In this document: one piece after another, positions 55,882-64,000 of the stretch
How positions within the stretch are numbered: the first letter of the stretch is position 1
Layout of the letters: each line of letters opens with the position of its first letter
DNA from: Treponema sp.
Lineage (GTDB): Bacteria; Spirochaetota; Spirochaetia; Treponematales; Breznakiellaceae
Direction of reading: 5' to 3'
Assembly (NCBI GenBank): GCA_009784935.1
Contig: WQXI01000007.1
Span: 1 to 64,000, forward strand
Length of the DNA stretch: 64,000 nucleotides
Translations under genes and position numbers: made by a program
Notes under the pieces: generated by a model
The model's input: only the letters and a program-made list of their open reading frames with translations
Told to the model about the DNA's origin: nothing
The model's database searches: none

Positions 55882-56730
55882 ATGGAAATTAAAATAAACG
55901 ATAAGATACTGGATGCAAAACCAGAAAATGAAAACACTGTTGGAGAAGTTCTTTCCAGCGTTGAGCAATGGCTCGAATCTTCCGGGCACCGAATAAGCGA
56001 ATTAAAAATTGACAATGAACTTGTTAATGTCTCCGAGATAGGCGATGTCTTTGCAAAAAATATTGATTCTGTCAATTTAATGGAAATAAGAACACTCGCG
56101 ATCGGAGAGCTCGCTGCCGCTTCTATCTTAAATCTGATAGAAGACATAAAAGAATATGAAGGTCTCGATTTTAACGGGAAAAAAGCATTTTTTGAAACAT
56201 GGAAAACAAGCGCCGCTGCGGGATTTTTATCTGCAGAAATGCCTGATTTATTCGGGTTCTGCGTAAATACTTTTTCTAACGGAGAGATCGGAGCGCAGAC
56301 TCTTTTATCAATTACAGAAGAGATTCAAAGGGAAGTAATCGAACCTGTAAAAGAATTATCAAATATTGAACCTGTATTAAATGAAATTTGCGAAAGGCTT
56401 ATTCGTCTTCCTCTTGATATTCAAACCGGAAAAGACGCGCTTGCAGCTCAGACTATTCAGATTTTTTCGGCTGTCACAGAAAAGATAATCAGAATATTCC
56501 GTCAGCTTGATATTCAGGGTTATTTATCATTAGCTTCCGGCAGTGAAAAACCTCTTAACCAGTTAATAACAGAGTTTTGGAATGTATTAAAAGAACTTTT
56601 GGAAGCATACGAAAAAAATGATTCTATCCTAGTCGGAGATATTACAGAATACGAAGCTGCTCCTAAATTAAAAAAACTGTATTTTGCTATCTTAGAAAAT
56701 ATTCAAAAAAAAACTCAGGATGAAAAATGA
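55882..56730 (+). CDS. Conserved hypothetical protein in the flagellar cluster
   Basis: A 282-residue, soluble, mostly helical acidic protein with no signal peptide. The first 60 residues (EIKINDKILDAKPENENTVGEVL) look like a small beta-grasp-like domain; the rest is helical (EEIQREVIEPVKELSNIEPV). It follows fliD by 14 bases and overlaps the PilZ gene by four bases, so it probably acts with motility or PilZ signalling. Family not recognised. Confidence 0.8.
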   Translation: MEIKINDKILDAKPENENTVGEVLSSVEQWLESSGHRISELKIDNELVNVSEIGDVFAKNIDSVNLMEIRTLAIGELAAASILNLIEDIKEYEGLDFNGKKAFFETWKTSAAAGFLSAEMPDLFGFCVNTFSNGEIGAQTLLSITEEIQREVIEPVKELSNIEPVLNEICERLIRLPLDIQTGKDALAAQTIQIFSAVTEKIIRIFRQLDIQGYLSLASGSEKPLNQLITEFWNVLKELLEAYEKNDSILVGDITEYEAAPKLKKLYFAILENIQKKTQDEK

Positions 56731-57836
56731 TAAACTTTTTTTTGTTTCTTCCATTACAAGTATCCGCCACAGATTTTAATTTTGATGCAAATACAACAAA
56801 CCCGACAACTGTTCTTATTGGATTTATAGTTATTGCAGTTATTATCGCAGTATTAATAATAGTAAACTCTAAAAAACCTGGGATTTCCGGCAGCAGCTCC
56901 GGCGGAGGCGGAGGCGGAGCTGGAAGAAGTATCTTTGCAGGTCTTGCGCTCCATCGTATCGCAAGAAACATTGGACTCAATAATGAACAGGCTAATATGC
57001 TCTCCTATGTTTTTAAAATTGATCAAGTAATAGAACCGGAAAAATCCATTAATAACCCTGCCCTTCTTGACCGGCACTTTAGGCGCGCATATAGATTAAT
57101 AGAAAACGGCGCCGGCACTGCCGCCGAAATTCAAAGAAAACTTGCAATTTTATTCTCTACAAGAAACGCGCTGGAAAACAGCTTAATAGGCGGAATAACT
57201 TCTTCCAAAAGCATAAAAGATGACACACAGCTTGTTTTAAATACAGGCAAGGAAAGAATAAACTCAAATGTAATTTCGGCAAAGGGAGAAAACCTTGTAT
57301 TAGAAGCTCCAAAAAGCGTTTTAGGAAGCCAAATTAAAATACAAAGGGGTACAAGGCTTACTGTTTTATTTTTTACAAAAAATAACAAGGGGTTTAGTTT
57401 TGAGAGCCGTGTGACGGGCTATTCCAGCCAAAACTCTAATCCCACAATGCTTATCGCGCATTCTAATAATTTAAGATTTTTATCCCAAAGACGCTTTAGA
57501 AGAAGGCAGGCAGTTATTGCTTGTTCTTTATATTTGGTGTATGTTGAAGGCAGCGGAAAAAAACAGCGCCTTGTTGTTGATAAGCGCAGATTGCAGGGTA
57601 ATATTGGGGATATTTCTGTCGGCGGCTGCTCAATGAAGATTCTTGCTCCTGTACAAGTCGGAGCAAGATTTAAGATTGAATTTACCCAAAGCGATGTTAA
57701 TGTTGCCGCGCTTGGACAGGTTTTAAGATCAAACAAAACAGGCATGAACACCATAATTCATGTCAAGTTTCTTAAAATCCCGCAAAGGTCAATGAATATT
57801 ATTAATTCGTTTGTTTATGAGTATGGACGTGAATAA
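56727..57836 (+). CDS. Membrane PilZ-domain protein (c-di-GMP receptor)
   Basis: A 369-residue protein with a short extracytoplasmic N-terminus, one membrane segment (TTVLIGFIVIAVIIAVLIIV), a Gly/Ser-rich linker, a helical region and a C-terminal PilZ domain. The c-di-GMP motif is RRFRRRQ (around residue 255) with DISVGG about 35 residues later. It probably senses c-di-GMP for motility, near the HD-GYP protein encoded 1.4 kb downstream. Confidence 0.88.
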   Translation: MINFFLFLPLQVSATDFNFDANTTNPTTVLIGFIVIAVIIAVLIIVNSKKPGISGSSSGGGGGGAGRSIFAGLALHRIARNIGLNNEQANMLSYVFKIDQVIEPEKSINNPALLDRHFRRAYRLIENGAGTAAEIQRKLAILFSTRNALENSLIGGITSSKSIKDDTQLVLNTGKERINSNVISAKGENLVLEAPKSVLGSQIKIQRGTRLTVLFFTKNNKGFSFESRVTGYSSQNSNPTMLIAHSNNLRFLSQRRFRRRQAVIACSLYLVYVEGSGKKQRLVVDKRRLQGNIGDISVGGCSMKILAPVQVGARFKIEFTQSDVNVAALGQVLRSNKTGMNTIIHVKFLKIPQRSMNIINSFVYEYGRE

Positions 57837-57857
57837 ACTGTATAAAGGACGGTAAAA

Positions 57858-58121
57858 ATGAAAGTTATCACAATAAAAGACATGATCAGAAAAGATGTCC
57901 CTATCTATTACCGTTTGCTTTTTACAGGCGTTGCCGTTATAGAAATTAACGATGTTAACCGCGATTTTCGCATAGATTTTTCGATAGAAATTAAACCGAC
58001 AGGTCAGAGGGATATAAATGTATCTTTTATAGACACAATTGATTATCCGTTAATTCCTGTTGTAAGAGAATTAAAAGCAATAATACAAGAATTGGATTCC
58101 AATGACGGACTTCCCACTTGA
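57858..58121 (+). CDS. Small conserved protein before tsaE
   Basis: An 87-residue soluble protein (MKVITIKDMIRKDVPIYYRL...ELDSNDGLPT) overlapping tsaE by 20 bases. Charged, with beta-rich middle (DFRIDFSIEIKPTG). No family recognised. Similar small proteins accompany this cluster in treponemes as far as I can recall; function unknown. Ribosome site AAGGACGG is weak. Confidence 0.72.
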   Translation: MKVITIKDMIRKDVPIYYRLLFTGVAVIEINDVNRDFRIDFSIEIKPTGQRDINVSFIDTIDYPLIPVVRELKAIIQELDSNDGLPT

Positions 58122-58554
58122 GATCACTTTAGAATCAAAAACACCGGAAGAAACTTTTAACATTGGAAAACGTATAGCTGCTCACTTATGCGCGGGCTCT
58201 GTTTTGGCTTTGGATGGAACGCTTGGCAGCGGAAAAACCTGCCTTATAAAAGGCATTGCCAGTTTTTTGGGCATTAAAGAAAATATCACAAGCCCTACAT
58301 ATACGATTATTAATGAATACCAATTAGAACCAAATAAATCATTTTATCATATTGACGCTTACCGCCTTAACGATGACAGGGATTTTGAAGAAACCGGCGG
58401 TTTAGAAGTTATCAATGATGAAAAAGGAATATCTGTGATTGAATGGAGTTATCGTATAAAAAATTCGCTTCCTAAACACACAATTCATGTTTTTATTGAT
58501 ATAACGGGTAAAACTTCCAGAACTATAAAAATAAAAGGTATTGATAATTTATGA
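58102..58554 (+). CDS. tsaE: tRNA t6A-modification ATPase TsaE
   Basis: TsaE is the P-loop ATPase of the TsaBDE complex that makes t6A37 on ANN-decoding tRNAs. The 150-residue protein has Walker A GTLGSGKTCL (family: GxLGAGKT), the switch TSPTYTIINEY, and VIEWSYRI near the C-terminus. Its start lies inside the preceding gene and its stop overlaps tsaB by four bases. Confidence 0.93.
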   Translation: MTDFPLEITLESKTPEETFNIGKRIAAHLCAGSVLALDGTLGSGKTCLIKGIASFLGIKENITSPTYTIINEYQLEPNKSFYHIDAYRLNDDRDFEETGGLEVINDEKGISVIEWSYRIKNSLPKHTIHVFIDITGKTSRTIKIKGIDNL

Positions 58555-59204
58555 ATACAATACTTGCGATTGATTCATTTTCATCATTATTTTCCGCTGC
58601 CCTTTTATACAAAGAAGAATTATTTTATATCGAATCTGACGCTCAGTTAAGACAGTCAGAACTTGCGATGGTTTTTATAGATGATTTATTTAAAAAAGCA
58701 AATATAAAGCCAAACGAACTTAACGGCGTTCTTTGTATGCAGGGTCCCGGCTCCTTTACGGGGCTTCGTATTGGTTATTCAATTGCAAAAGGACTGGCTC
58801 TTTCGCTTTCTATTCCTTTTGCGGCTGTACCGACATTAGATTGTATTGCCCTTAATTACAGCGGTTTAACTTTTGCCGTAACAGAAGCTATAAAATCATG
58901 CTGTTTTTATGCCGTTTTTGATAACGGTAAAAGGCTTACAGAAGATAAAGAAGGCTCTTTTCATTCTATTGCAGAAGAAGTCGAAATTTACCTAAAAAAA
59001 GCTCCTAATATAGCAATTACTGGAAAATTCTCTCCCCTTTTGAATGAATCTTTGCTGTGTTTTGCTGATAAAGTAACTATTAATAATGAAAAACGAGGTT
59101 ACGCAAAAGATATTTTAACCATTGCCAAAAACAGAAAAATACTTGATAATGATTGTGACGCTTATTTATTTGAAGGACCTCAATATTTAAGGAATTCTGT
59201 ATGA
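58551..59204 (+). CDS. tsaB: tRNA t6A-modification protein TsaB
   Basis: TsaB is the catalytically inactive ASKHA-fold partner that holds TsaD. The 217-residue sequence begins MNTILAIDSFSSLFSAAL and has the conserved MQGPGSFTGLRIGYSIAKGLA segment. It overlaps both tsaE and the HD-GYP gene, so tsaE-tsaB-HD-GYP form one unit. TsaD is not in the window. Confidence 0.93.
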   Translation: MNTILAIDSFSSLFSAALLYKEELFYIESDAQLRQSELAMVFIDDLFKKANIKPNELNGVLCMQGPGSFTGLRIGYSIAKGLALSLSIPFAAVPTLDCIALNYSGLTFAVTEAIKSCCFYAVFDNGKRLTEDKEGSFHSIAEEVEIYLKKAPNIAITGKFSPLLNESLLCFADKVTINNEKRGYAKDILTIAKNRKILDNDCDAYLFEGPQYLRNSV

Positions 59205-60250
59205 GTTATGTTATAGAAGAAGCAAATCTCGAACCTCTTGATGACTCCGGTAATGAAGGGCTCATTTTATCTTCTTCTCATAATCCCTTTAAAACAAGCG
59301 TTTTTCCGGTTTTAATTTTAAACAAGCAGTTAAAGATTATTTATTCCAACGAATCCTGCGAGCAGATGTTTCAGGGTTTCTCAAATCTCCTTGGAAGCTA
59401 TTTTTTTGATTTATTCGGCAAGGCATTTTCGCTGGAAGACGCAAGAAAAATAAGAGATACGATTATAAACGGAGGAAATGGTTTTTCTTGGAAAGGAACA
59501 GCGCTTTTAAAAACAAGAGAAACTGTTTCGATTAAGATTAGGGTCTATATTTTTCCTCTAGAAATGGATTTAAAGGCGCCGTCTGATTTTGTTGTAATGT
59601 TTGATGATTTTACAGAAGAAAGTAAAAAGCTTTTAAGATCTGTTTTTCTTTCTTTACTGGAAGCTTCTAAACTAAAAGATAATGATACAGGAAAGCATAT
59701 TGTCCGCGTTAACGAATATTCCAAACGACTTTCTGACGAACTCTTTAAAATAGGCGGCGATTCTTACAAGCGGATAGACGCTGACTTTATCGATAATATT
59801 GGTTTTTTAGCGGCAATGCATGATGTAGGAAAAATCGGCACACCGGATGACATCCTAAATAAAGAGGGTCCGCTCTCTGACTGGGAATGGGCAGTAATGC
59901 GCGAACATACAAAAAACGGAGCTTTTATTTTATCAACTTATCCCAATCCTATGGCAAAAGAAATCGCTCTCTCCCATCACGAAAAATGGAACGGCACCGG
60001 CTATCCATTCCAGCTCGAAGGCGAAATGATTCCGCTTGCCGCAAGAATTGTTACAATTGCAGATGTTTATGACGCTCTGCGCATGGAACGCAGTTATAAA
60101 CCAGCTTTGAGCCACGAAGTTGCAATATCAAAAATAATTGAACAAAGCGGCATTCATTTTGATCCAAAACTTATTAATATTTTTAAAGGTATAATGGGCG
60201 ACTTTGAAAAGATCTATAACTCCAACTCGGACGAAGCTCGAAGAGATTAA
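59201..60250 (+). CDS. PAS-HD-GYP c-di-GMP phosphodiesterase
   Basis: A 349-residue protein: a PAS-like sensor (about 30-140; ILNKQLKIIYSNESCEQMFQG) and an HD-GYP domain with His207-Asp208 in HDVGKIG, His259-His260 and the NGTGYP version of the GYP motif, plus IADVYDAL. HD-GYP enzymes degrade c-di-GMP. Metal-binding residues appear intact, so activity is likely. With the PilZ protein it makes a local c-di-GMP signalling pair. Confidence 0.9.
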   Translation: MSYVIEEANLEPLDDSGNEGLILSSSHNPFKTSVFPVLILNKQLKIIYSNESCEQMFQGFSNLLGSYFFDLFGKAFSLEDARKIRDTIINGGNGFSWKGTALLKTRETVSIKIRVYIFPLEMDLKAPSDFVVMFDDFTEESKKLLRSVFLSLLEASKLKDNDTGKHIVRVNEYSKRLSDELFKIGGDSYKRIDADFIDNIGFLAAMHDVGKIGTPDDILNKEGPLSDWEWAVMREHTKNGAFILSTYPNPMAKEIALSHHEKWNGTGYPFQLEGEMIPLAARIVTIADVYDALRMERSYKPALSHEVAISKIIEQSGIHFDPKLINIFKGIMGDFEKIYNSNSDEARRD

Positions 60251-60260
60251 ATACGAAGAG

Positions 60261-60400
60261 TCTCACACACGTCCAAGAATGCACGCGAATGCGTGTAGCT
60301 GGATAAATTAGGGAGACGTGGCGCACAACAAAAGTCAATGAGGCGGATAATGCGCGAAGGATTTATCCTGAGCTGTGCGCCCAGCACAGCGGCACAGAGA
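60261..60400. repeat. 140-bp repeat, left copy (inverted partner at 61289-61426)
   Basis: Starts TCTCACACACGTCC, contains AATGCACGC, AATGCGTGT, AATTAGGGAG, TGGCGCA, AATGCGCGA and ends GCGGCACAGAG. The same ordered motifs occur on the opposite strand at 61289-61426 with about three-quarters identity judged by eye. Confidence 0.75.
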
Positions 60401-60660
60401 TTCATTGGGAAGATCCTCTCGCAGGGCTCGCAGGGGAAGAATTAAGATAAGAATTTAACCACAGAGTTTCACGGAGTTCTTGTCCGAAAGCCTTTATTCC
60501 TGCTAGAAGCTTCGCTGCAAGGACCCGTGTTACTCCGTGTGCTAGAAGCTTCGCTGCAAGTACCTCTGTGGTAAAAATTACAAAGGACACAGAGGAAATA
60601 TCTGAAATTTATCTCGCAGTGCCCGCTGTGGTGATCTTGCAGCGAAGCTTCTAGCAAGAA
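60401..60660. repeat. Compound repeat block with three AGCTTCGCTGCA modules
   Basis: Alternating ACCACAGAG, CACGGAG, CTCCGTG and CTCTGTGG units, plus the module GCTAGAAGCTTCGCTGCAAG at about 60502-60521 and 60541-60560, and its complement at 60636-60655. The 440-base gap from 60251 holds no gene. Confidence 0.78.
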
Positions 60661-60689
60661 TTTTAGATTAAAAGTTCCCAATTTTTTGT

Positions 60690-61196
60690 TTATGGGTATG
60701 TAACTCTTCCTGTTAGCATATCAACGGTTGCAATTAGAAATCTTTGATAATCATGAGTAATAAATAATACATGATTAAAGAGACCGGAATAAATCTGTGC
60801 TTTACCATCCCAATCAACATTAACTGTATACTCTTTTCCGTTTTCAAAATTAAAGTTAAATGATATCATATTAAAAGTTGATTTTGAAACATGTGTTAAG
60901 TGCTCTCCATTAAAAACAAACTGAGTATTACCGCCCGGAATCCTTAGAAGTTCAACAGTAGCAGTATTCTGGAATCTAGTAAAAGGTTTTGATATCCAAT
61001 TAACTTGAATTCCATTATATTCAACAATTGATAGTCCATATATATAGAAAGCAATTAGGGTTGTTTCTTCATCCGGTAAATATTCATTAAATACATTTAT
61101 CGTATGTTTAGATTTATTGATATCTATAATAGCGCAAGAACCAATTAAAATAAAACAGACAATTACAAACAGCGTTAAAACAACATTTTTCTTCAT
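60690..61196 (-). CDS. Lipoprotein between inverted repeats
   Basis: A 168-residue lipoprotein (KKNVVLTLFVIVCFILIGSC; Cys21). The mature protein is beta-rich (VELLRIPGGNTQFVFNGEHL; FNMISFNFNFENGKEYTVNV) with no recognised family. AAGGAG precedes ATG. It is bracketed by the 140-bp inverted repeat pair, so it may have moved as a unit. Function unknown. Confidence 0.78.
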   Translation of the reverse strand: MKKNVVLTLFVIVCFILIGSCAIIDINKSKHTINVFNEYLPDEETTLIAFYIYGLSIVEYNGIQVNWISKPFTRFQNTATVELLRIPGGNTQFVFNGEHLTHVSKSTFNMISFNFNFENGKEYTVNVDWDGKAQIYSGLFNHVLFITHDYQRFLIATVDMLTGRVTYP

Positions 61197-61288
61197 AAAA
61201 ACTCCTTTAAGAAAACAACCAAATATTAGTATAATAATATCATAAATTTTAATAAAGTCAACATAAAAATATTGATAACACCTTCTTT

Positions 61289-61426
61289 CTCCGTGCCGTT
61301 GTGCCGGGCGCGCAGCTCCAGCTAAAGCTGTCGCGCATTATTTTATCTCATTGCATTTAATTTTGCGCCATGCCTCCCTAATTCATCCATCCACACGCAA
61401 TGCGTGCATTAATGGGCATGTGTGAG
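61289..61426. repeat. 140-bp repeat, right copy (inverted)
   Basis: On the minus strand it reads CTCACACATGCCC, AATGCACGC, TTGCGTGTGGATGGATG, AATTAGGGAGGCATGGCGCA and ends GCGCCCGGCACAACGGCACGG, matching the element at 60261-60400 in order. Confidence 0.75.
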
Positions 61427-61439
61427 TTTCTTACGGCAA

Positions 61440-62591
61440 TTAAATCATTCGCCGCTCCAGTTCCACAAAGGCTTCTTCTAAAAATCTGTTTAAATAAAGC
61501 ATTTTATTTTTGTTTTGCCAGCGGAAGAGTGTCTCTCCAATACACTCTTCAATACTACAAGAAAATCTGTTTTTAAATAATGTTAAATCTGGTCCATCAC
61601 TGCAGCGATACCCCATTAAAAGACTTTCTTTTATTAAAGTAAGTTTATCAAGTATTTCGCAGTTTGCGTTTTGTATATTTGGGTTTTTTATATATTCGTC
61701 AATATTAGAATTATAAGCATATCTTTTACCTTGAGGAATACTATCGTTTATTATAGTTCCGCTTGCGGCTGCTCCTGCTCCTATCCAGTTTTCTAGACGC
61801 CAATATCTTAAATTGTGCCTGCTGTATTTATTGTCTTTTGCAAAATTAGAAATTTCGTAATTTTCAAATCCTTTGGTAATTAATAATTCCCGTCCTGTAA
61901 GCCAAAGTTCTTCGGCTATTTCATTTTGCGGCAGAAGGATAGTATTTAGATTTATTTTTTTTGCTAAGGGAGTTTCTGGATCTACAGTTAAACTATAAAG
62001 AGAAATATGCGAAGGATTAAATTCTAAAATTTTATTTATATCATTGAAAACAGCTGCGTTATCCTGAAACGGGAGTCCTGTAATTAAATCAACACAAAGT
62101 GAATCTGGGAAATAACTGGAAGCTATTTTTAAACTTTTCTTTACCTTTTTTTCTTCCCTGTGTTCACTTCTTCCGCGATTTACAGCTAAACGGCTTTTTT
62201 CATTAAAAGTCTGCACTCCAAGGCTTATTCTATTAATACCGCCATCTTTGCAAATATCCAAAAAATCATTTGCGACAGATTCCGTGTTTGCCTCTATAGT
62301 AAACTCTACAGGATTAAAACAAGAAATTTTATTTAATTCATTTAATAAATACTTTATTTTACTGTCCAAAACAGAGGGAGTACCTCCGCCGATATATGCT
62401 GTTGGTATTTCTTCTATTTTAAAATATTCAATCTGCTCTCTTATATCTAAAACAAGCGCTTTTAAATAAGAATCAAAATATTCATTTTTAAGATTGTTTT
62501 CTTTAATGGAATTTATATCAATCGAATAAAAATCACAGTAGTCGCATAACGAACTGCAAAACGGGATATGAATATATAAAGACGCTATCAT
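61440..62591 (-). CDS. hemW: Heme chaperone HemW-like radical SAM protein
   Basis: A 383-residue radical SAM protein with Cys12-x3-Cys16-x2-Cys19 (CSSLCDYC) and no fourth Cys of true HemN, so HemW-like rather than coproporphyrinogen oxidase. AYIGGGTPSVL, TIEANTESV, ISLGVQTFN and the C-terminal HemN_C region (GYRCSDGPDLTLF) are present. HemW delivers heme to respiratory proteins; in a treponeme its role is unclear. It is 14 bases from the signal peptidase gene. Confidence 0.88.
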   Translation of the reverse strand: MIASLYIHIPFCSSLCDYCDFYSIDINSIKENNLKNEYFDSYLKALVLDIREQIEYFKIEEIPTAYIGGGTPSVLDSKIKYLLNELNKISCFNPVEFTIEANTESVANDFLDICKDGGINRISLGVQTFNEKSRLAVNRGRSEHREEKKVKKSLKIASSYFPDSLCVDLITGLPFQDNAAVFNDINKILEFNPSHISLYSLTVDPETPLAKKINLNTILLPQNEIAEELWLTGRELLITKGFENYEISNFAKDNKYSRHNLRYWRLENWIGAGAAASGTIINDSIPQGKRYAYNSNIDEYIKNPNIQNANCEILDKLTLIKESLLMGYRCSDGPDLTLFKNRFSCSIEECIGETLFRWQNKNKMLYLNRFLEEAFVELERRMI

Positions 62592-62605
62592 ACCGCGTAC
62601 CGCGT

Positions 62606-63322
62606 TTAAAGAAGCGTAATCTTGTTAAGCGGCCAAAACCTTAATAATGCTCTTGCTGATATTAACGAAGGAGAAATCGCTCCCCATGTACGCGAATCGT
62701 TTGTATTGCTCCTATCATCAGAAACAACATAACAATCATCATTACCAAGCACAATTGTATCAATGCTTCCGGAAAAAGGAATCGAATTATCCCAAATATC
62801 AGTAATCTGCGGAATCGATGTATGATACGGTCTTTGTGAAAGTTCAAACTCTGTAAGAATATAGGAACTGCCTGCAGCTTGTACCCTAAATCCATAACTG
62901 CTCATAGAAATTTCATCTCCGGGAAGACCGATAACACGTTTAATGTAATGCTGCCCCTCTCCGGAAAAAATCCCTGCCTTTTGAGCTGTAAAAAATCTTA
63001 CAAAACCATCAATGAAACGAAGCGGAAGATTTGCGTCTTTACGATGCCTCATGTCTACAAGCACAATGCTTCCCCGTTTATACGGAAATTGATTTTCATC
63101 GTTATTCCGCCCTAACGGCTTAAAAGAAGTAAATATTATCCTGTCGCCTTTATTTAAACCGGGCTGCATTGTATCGTTATCAACAACCCAAACAGAAATA
63201 AAAAACGCGCTTATACAATTATAAATAATAAATAAAATAAAAAATACAAGAAGAAATTTTAATGCTTTATGCCTTTGATACTTCTGAGCTGTATAAGAAT
63301 AATGTGTCCATTTATCAAACAT
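62606..63322 (-). CDS. lepB: Type I signal peptidase with Thr in place of catalytic Ser
   Basis: A 238-residue signal-peptidase-I homologue: cytoplasmic N-terminus, one membrane segment (about 22-45), then box B, here NDTMQPGLNKGD with Thr51 where Ser is expected; the general-base Lys128 lies in YIKRVIGLPGD; box E is SDDRSNTNDSRTWG. It follows a second lepB by ten bases. It may be a weak or regulatory paralogue, or a Thr-dependent protease. Confidence 0.85.
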   Translation of the reverse strand: MFDKWTHYSYTAQKYQRHKALKFLLVFFILFIIYNCISAFFISVWVVDNDTMQPGLNKGDRIIFTSFKPLGRNNDENQFPYKRGSIVLVDMRHRKDANLPLRFIDGFVRFFTAQKAGIFSGEGQHYIKRVIGLPGDEISMSSYGFRVQAAGSSYILTEFELSQRPYHTSIPQITDIWDNSIPFSGSIDTIVLGNDDCYVVSDDRSNTNDSRTWGAISPSLISARALLRFWPLNKITLL

Positions 63323-63332
63323 ATTTACCTTC

Positions 63333-64000
63333 CTATATAATTTTTCCCCAGCGGTTAAACGGCCAGAAAATTACAAGTCCTTTTCCAAGAACTTTAGAAA
63401 CTTTGACAGGACCGTATTCACGTCCGTCATAAGAACTATCACGATTATCTCCAAGCGGAAGAATCCTTCCTTCCGGCACATACCATCCAAGACGGCTTGC
63501 CGCAAGATTATTAGAATAGCTTTTAACATGAGGCATAGCTTTTCTGACTGTTTCGTTCCGCGAGAGATAAACAGCAAGCGAATCATTTCTTACTGCCGAT
63601 GACGCCTGAGAAATTAGTTTTTGCGAAACAGGAAATCCCGCAATAGACCAGCCGTCTGCTTTTCCAAAAGCTGCAATCGCCTCATAATCATCCTGTTTTA
63701 TTAAACGGCTCACATTGTGTTTCCAGCCGCGGGCAGCGTTATATTCTCTTTCCGAAACCCATCTATCTTCTCCGGCGAACTTAATATAGACATCTCCATC
63801 CTTAAATATTAACCTGTCGCCGCCTTGTCCAATTGTCCTTTTTATAAGGAAATGCACCCTCTGTTCGCCTTGATCGTTCCTGTCAATATCTACAAGAGAG
63901 AGGGTAAGCATAAATATAATCCTTTGTGTAATATCAAATGCCGTTCCCATCCAGCCGCTGAACCTTGAAACATAATCGGGACTTTCAAAAACAATAACGT
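63333..64000 (-). CDS. lepB: Type I signal peptidase (N-terminus outside window)
   Basis: The open frame runs off the right edge (about 222 codons seen). Visible parts are VIVFESPDYVSRFSG, the catalytic Lys segment FLIKRTIGQGGDRLIF, and box E GDNRDSSYDGREYGPV, then the C-terminal FWPFNRWGKII. A large insertion between the Lys box and box E is typical of the bigger lepB type. The nucleophile Ser region lies outside the window, so activity cannot be judged. Upstream of the other lepB in one unit. Confidence 0.87.
   Translation of the reverse strand, partial: VIVFESPDYVSRFSGWMGTAFDITQRIIFMLTLSLVDIDRNDQGEQRVHFLIKRTIGQGGDRLIFKDGDVYIKFAGEDRWVSEREYNAARGWKHNVSRLIKQDDYEAIAAFGKADGWSIAGFPVSQKLISQASSAVRNDSLAVYLSRNETVRKAMPHVKSYSNNLAASRLGWYVPEGRILPLGDNRDSSYDGREYGPVKVSKVLGKGLVIFWPFNRWGKII

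Noticed and set aside
60401-60660. CRISPR array
   Set aside because: Units are short, degenerate and occur in both orientations without uniform spacers, and no cas genes are near.

Overview
The window looks like a chromosome segment of a treponeme-type spirochete (Spirochaetales, Treponema sensu lato). The main evidence is the flagellar block (two FlaB-type flagellins, FlaG, a long FliD), followed by a PilZ protein, TsaE/TsaB and an HD-GYP protein. A spirochete-style RarA fusion, a long PPi-dependent phosphofructokinase and many small Spirochaete-style lipoproteins agree with this. The species cannot be named from sequence alone. The DNA is moderately AT-rich and gene-dense, and no phage or IS transposase was seen.

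Layout: (1) 1-1240, a cut-off XRE-type HTH gene, a repeat-filled gap and a VapBC-like toxin-antitoxin pair. (2) 1250-7300, a purine operon purK-purE-purF-purM-purN-purD. (3) 7350-10360, a TPR protein, a YkgJ-type cysteine-cluster protein, an MBL-fold hydrolase and MltG. (4) 10413-15543, dnaG-rpoD-zinc-ribbon protein and an enlarged RNase P RNA. (5) 15603-24603, the cell-shape cluster TPR-mreB-mreC-mreD-mrdA-rodA plus a radical-SAM fusion. (6) 24681-32826 on the minus strand: recA, then scpA-scpB-rluB-cmk-rpsA, a PspF-like sigma-54 activator, a membrane TPR protein and a lipoprotein. (7) 32827-33539, a tRNA-Glu with a duplicated 3' end, and a 29-residue ribosomal-type mini-protein. (8) 33586-50568, mixed metabolism and envelope: pfp with an in-frame stop, a DUF4139 protein, aspS, a UPF0158-GNAT fusion, gnd, a LarA-like enzyme, a GH18-like lipoprotein, aroH, several exported proteins and the RarA fusion. 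(9) 50650-60250, a histone-H1-like protein, the flagellin block, and PilZ/TsaE/TsaB/HD-GYP. (10) 60251-64000, a repeat-flanked lipoprotein, HemW and two adjacent type I signal peptidases, the second cut off by the window end.

The genes form a few co-transcribed modules: de novo purine synthesis, elongation-mode wall growth (MreBCD, PBP2, RodA, MltG), chromosome condensation (ScpAB), transcription/replication initiation (DnaG, RpoD) and filament assembly with c-di-GMP-linked control (flagellins, PilZ, HD-GYP).

The strongest unusual signals are: a single in-frame TAA in an otherwise intact pfp; GGA-loop hairpins just upstream of both flagellin ribosome binding sites, resembling CsrA targets; at least five near-consensus promoters whose predicted start falls on or within two bases of the start codon; an intergenic inverted-repeat family (CACGGAG/CTCCGTG type) present at about a dozen sites, including a ~140-bp inverted pair flanking a lipoprotein gene; an AUU start for the RluB-type enzyme; and a signal peptidase with Thr at the nucleophile position.
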